Of a stretch of DNA of 5,270 nucleotides, positions 4,765 through 5,270 are shown in pieces. A program made the translations under genes and the position numbers. The notes under the pieces were generated by a model, which was not told the DNA's origin, did no database searches, and saw nothing but the letters and a program-made list of their open reading frames with translations. Source of the stretch: JAAXTT01 sp964530215 (lineage in GTDB: Bacteria > Bacillota > Desulfotomaculia > Desulfotomaculales > Desulfocucumaceae); NCBI GenBank assembly GCA_964530215.1, contig CAZHAJ010000129.1, positions 1-5,270 of the forward strand, given 5' to 3'. Each line of letters starts with the position of its first letter. Position 1 is the first letter of the stretch.

Positions 4765-5270
4765 GGAATCTAACACAATAATAACTTTAGCAGCAGTAGA
4801 TCAAGTAGATGAAATGATAGAAGTTTTTCTTACGGCATTCAAAGATGAAGCTACAACAGCAGCATGGATCGATCTTTTCTCTGATGATCTAAAACACCCA
4901 TATGGTGAACTGGTAAAAATAAAGATAATGCTTTACCTTGATGCAGGCAATCCAATCTTTGTAGCAAGTGAGAATGATCCTATTGTAGGGCTGACTATTT
5001 TAAAGCTGCACCATGTTAAAACTTCCAAAATAAAGGCTACCCAGCTTGTAATACCCAAATTGCCAAGACTTATGGTTCTTACCCCTCATTTCATCAGGGG
5101 TATGCGAATGGGAATGGCTGATGCAACACGAACACCTGAGAATCTGCCGCAAAAACACGATGTTTTAGAAGCTATAGCAGTCCACCCAGAGCATCAGGGC
5201 AAAAAAATCGGCAGAAAACTTCTTAACCACGCACATGATTATCTAAATAATAATGGGTCACCAGGTATAT
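4763..5270 (+). CDS. GNAT family N-acetyltransferase, N-terminal part (truncated by window edge)
   Basis: From the ATG at 4763-4765, 169 codons run open to the right edge. The acetyl-CoA-binding motif A is clear at about residues 135-157: LEAIAVHPEHQGKKIGRKLL, with the Q-G-K-K-I-G pyrophosphate loop at 145-150 after the beta-strand ending AVHP. The upstream part (ITLAAVDQVDEMIEVFLTAF, and later IFVASENDPIVGL) fits the N-terminal strand-helix and central strands of the fold. Family members transfer an acetyl group from acetyl-CoA to amines; the acceptor cannot be told from sequence. AAGGGG at 4750-4755 supports this start with a 7-base spacer. An ATG at 4756 is in another frame and hits a stop after five codons. 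The gene appears more AT-rich than the left-hand genes. Its promoter region resembles that of the hydrolase operon, suggesting shared control. Confidence 0.92.
   Translation, partial: MESNTIITLAAVDQVDEMIEVFLTAFKDEATTAAWIDLFSDDLKHPYGELVKIKIMLYLDAGNPIFVASENDPIVGLTILKLHHVKTSKIKATQLVIPKLPRLMVLTPHFIRGMRMGMADATRTPENLPQKHDVLEAIAVHPEHQGKKIGRKLLNHAHDYLNNNGSPGI

Overview
The window looks like a chromosomal stretch from a Gram-positive, Firmicutes-type bacterium, possibly Clostridia/Peptococcaceae-like. Purine-rich Shine-Dalgarno sites precede most genes, GTG and TTG starts appear beside ATG, and the protein families (stand-alone YdeI/OmdA, DUF4177, DUF4190, CPBP protease, membrane-anchored class C beta-lactamase-like protein) suit that group. 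The species cannot be named from this sequence. Sampled 60-base blocks suggest uneven composition: about 53% GC inside the serine hydrolase gene and about 35% inside the right-hand acetyltransferase gene.

Layout, left to right. (1) 1-944, minus strand: the first 314 codons of a MalT/LuxR-type ATP-dependent transcriptional activator, cut by the left edge, so its DNA-binding end lies outside. (2) 945-1307: a divergent intergenic region with an extended -10 promoter on each strand. (3) 1308-2786 and 2843-3103, plus strand: a probable two-gene operon encoding an exported, membrane-anchored serine beta-lactamase/PBP-like hydrolase and a small YdeI/OmdA-domain protein. (4) 3197-3931, minus strand: a CPBP (CAAX-type) intramembrane protease, convergent with that operon. 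(5) 4138-4287, plus strand: a 49-residue DUF4177 protein that most likely starts at TTG. (6) 4305-4583, minus strand: a small DUF4190-type membrane protein with a well-formed TTGACA promoter. (7) 4763-5270, plus strand: a GNAT-family acetyltransferase cut by the right edge.

The most notable finding that no gene call explains is a promoter/leader repeat. The 63 bases at 1158-1220, upstream of the hydrolase, align without gaps to 4702-4764, which end at the start codon of the GNAT gene 3.5 kb away. Identity is 23/25 over an extended -10 element and the probable transcription start, and 10/14 over the Shine-Dalgarno/start region. This suggests either shared regulation or a duplicated promoter-leader cassette whose first copy has lost its original gene.

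No rRNA, tRNA, CRISPR array, insertion sequence or known riboswitch was recognised. A complete new biological system is not evident. Three neighbouring genes (serine hydrolase, OmdA protein, CPBP protease) belong to families with links to envelope-active compounds or bacteriocin protection, but a joint role is only a hypothesis.
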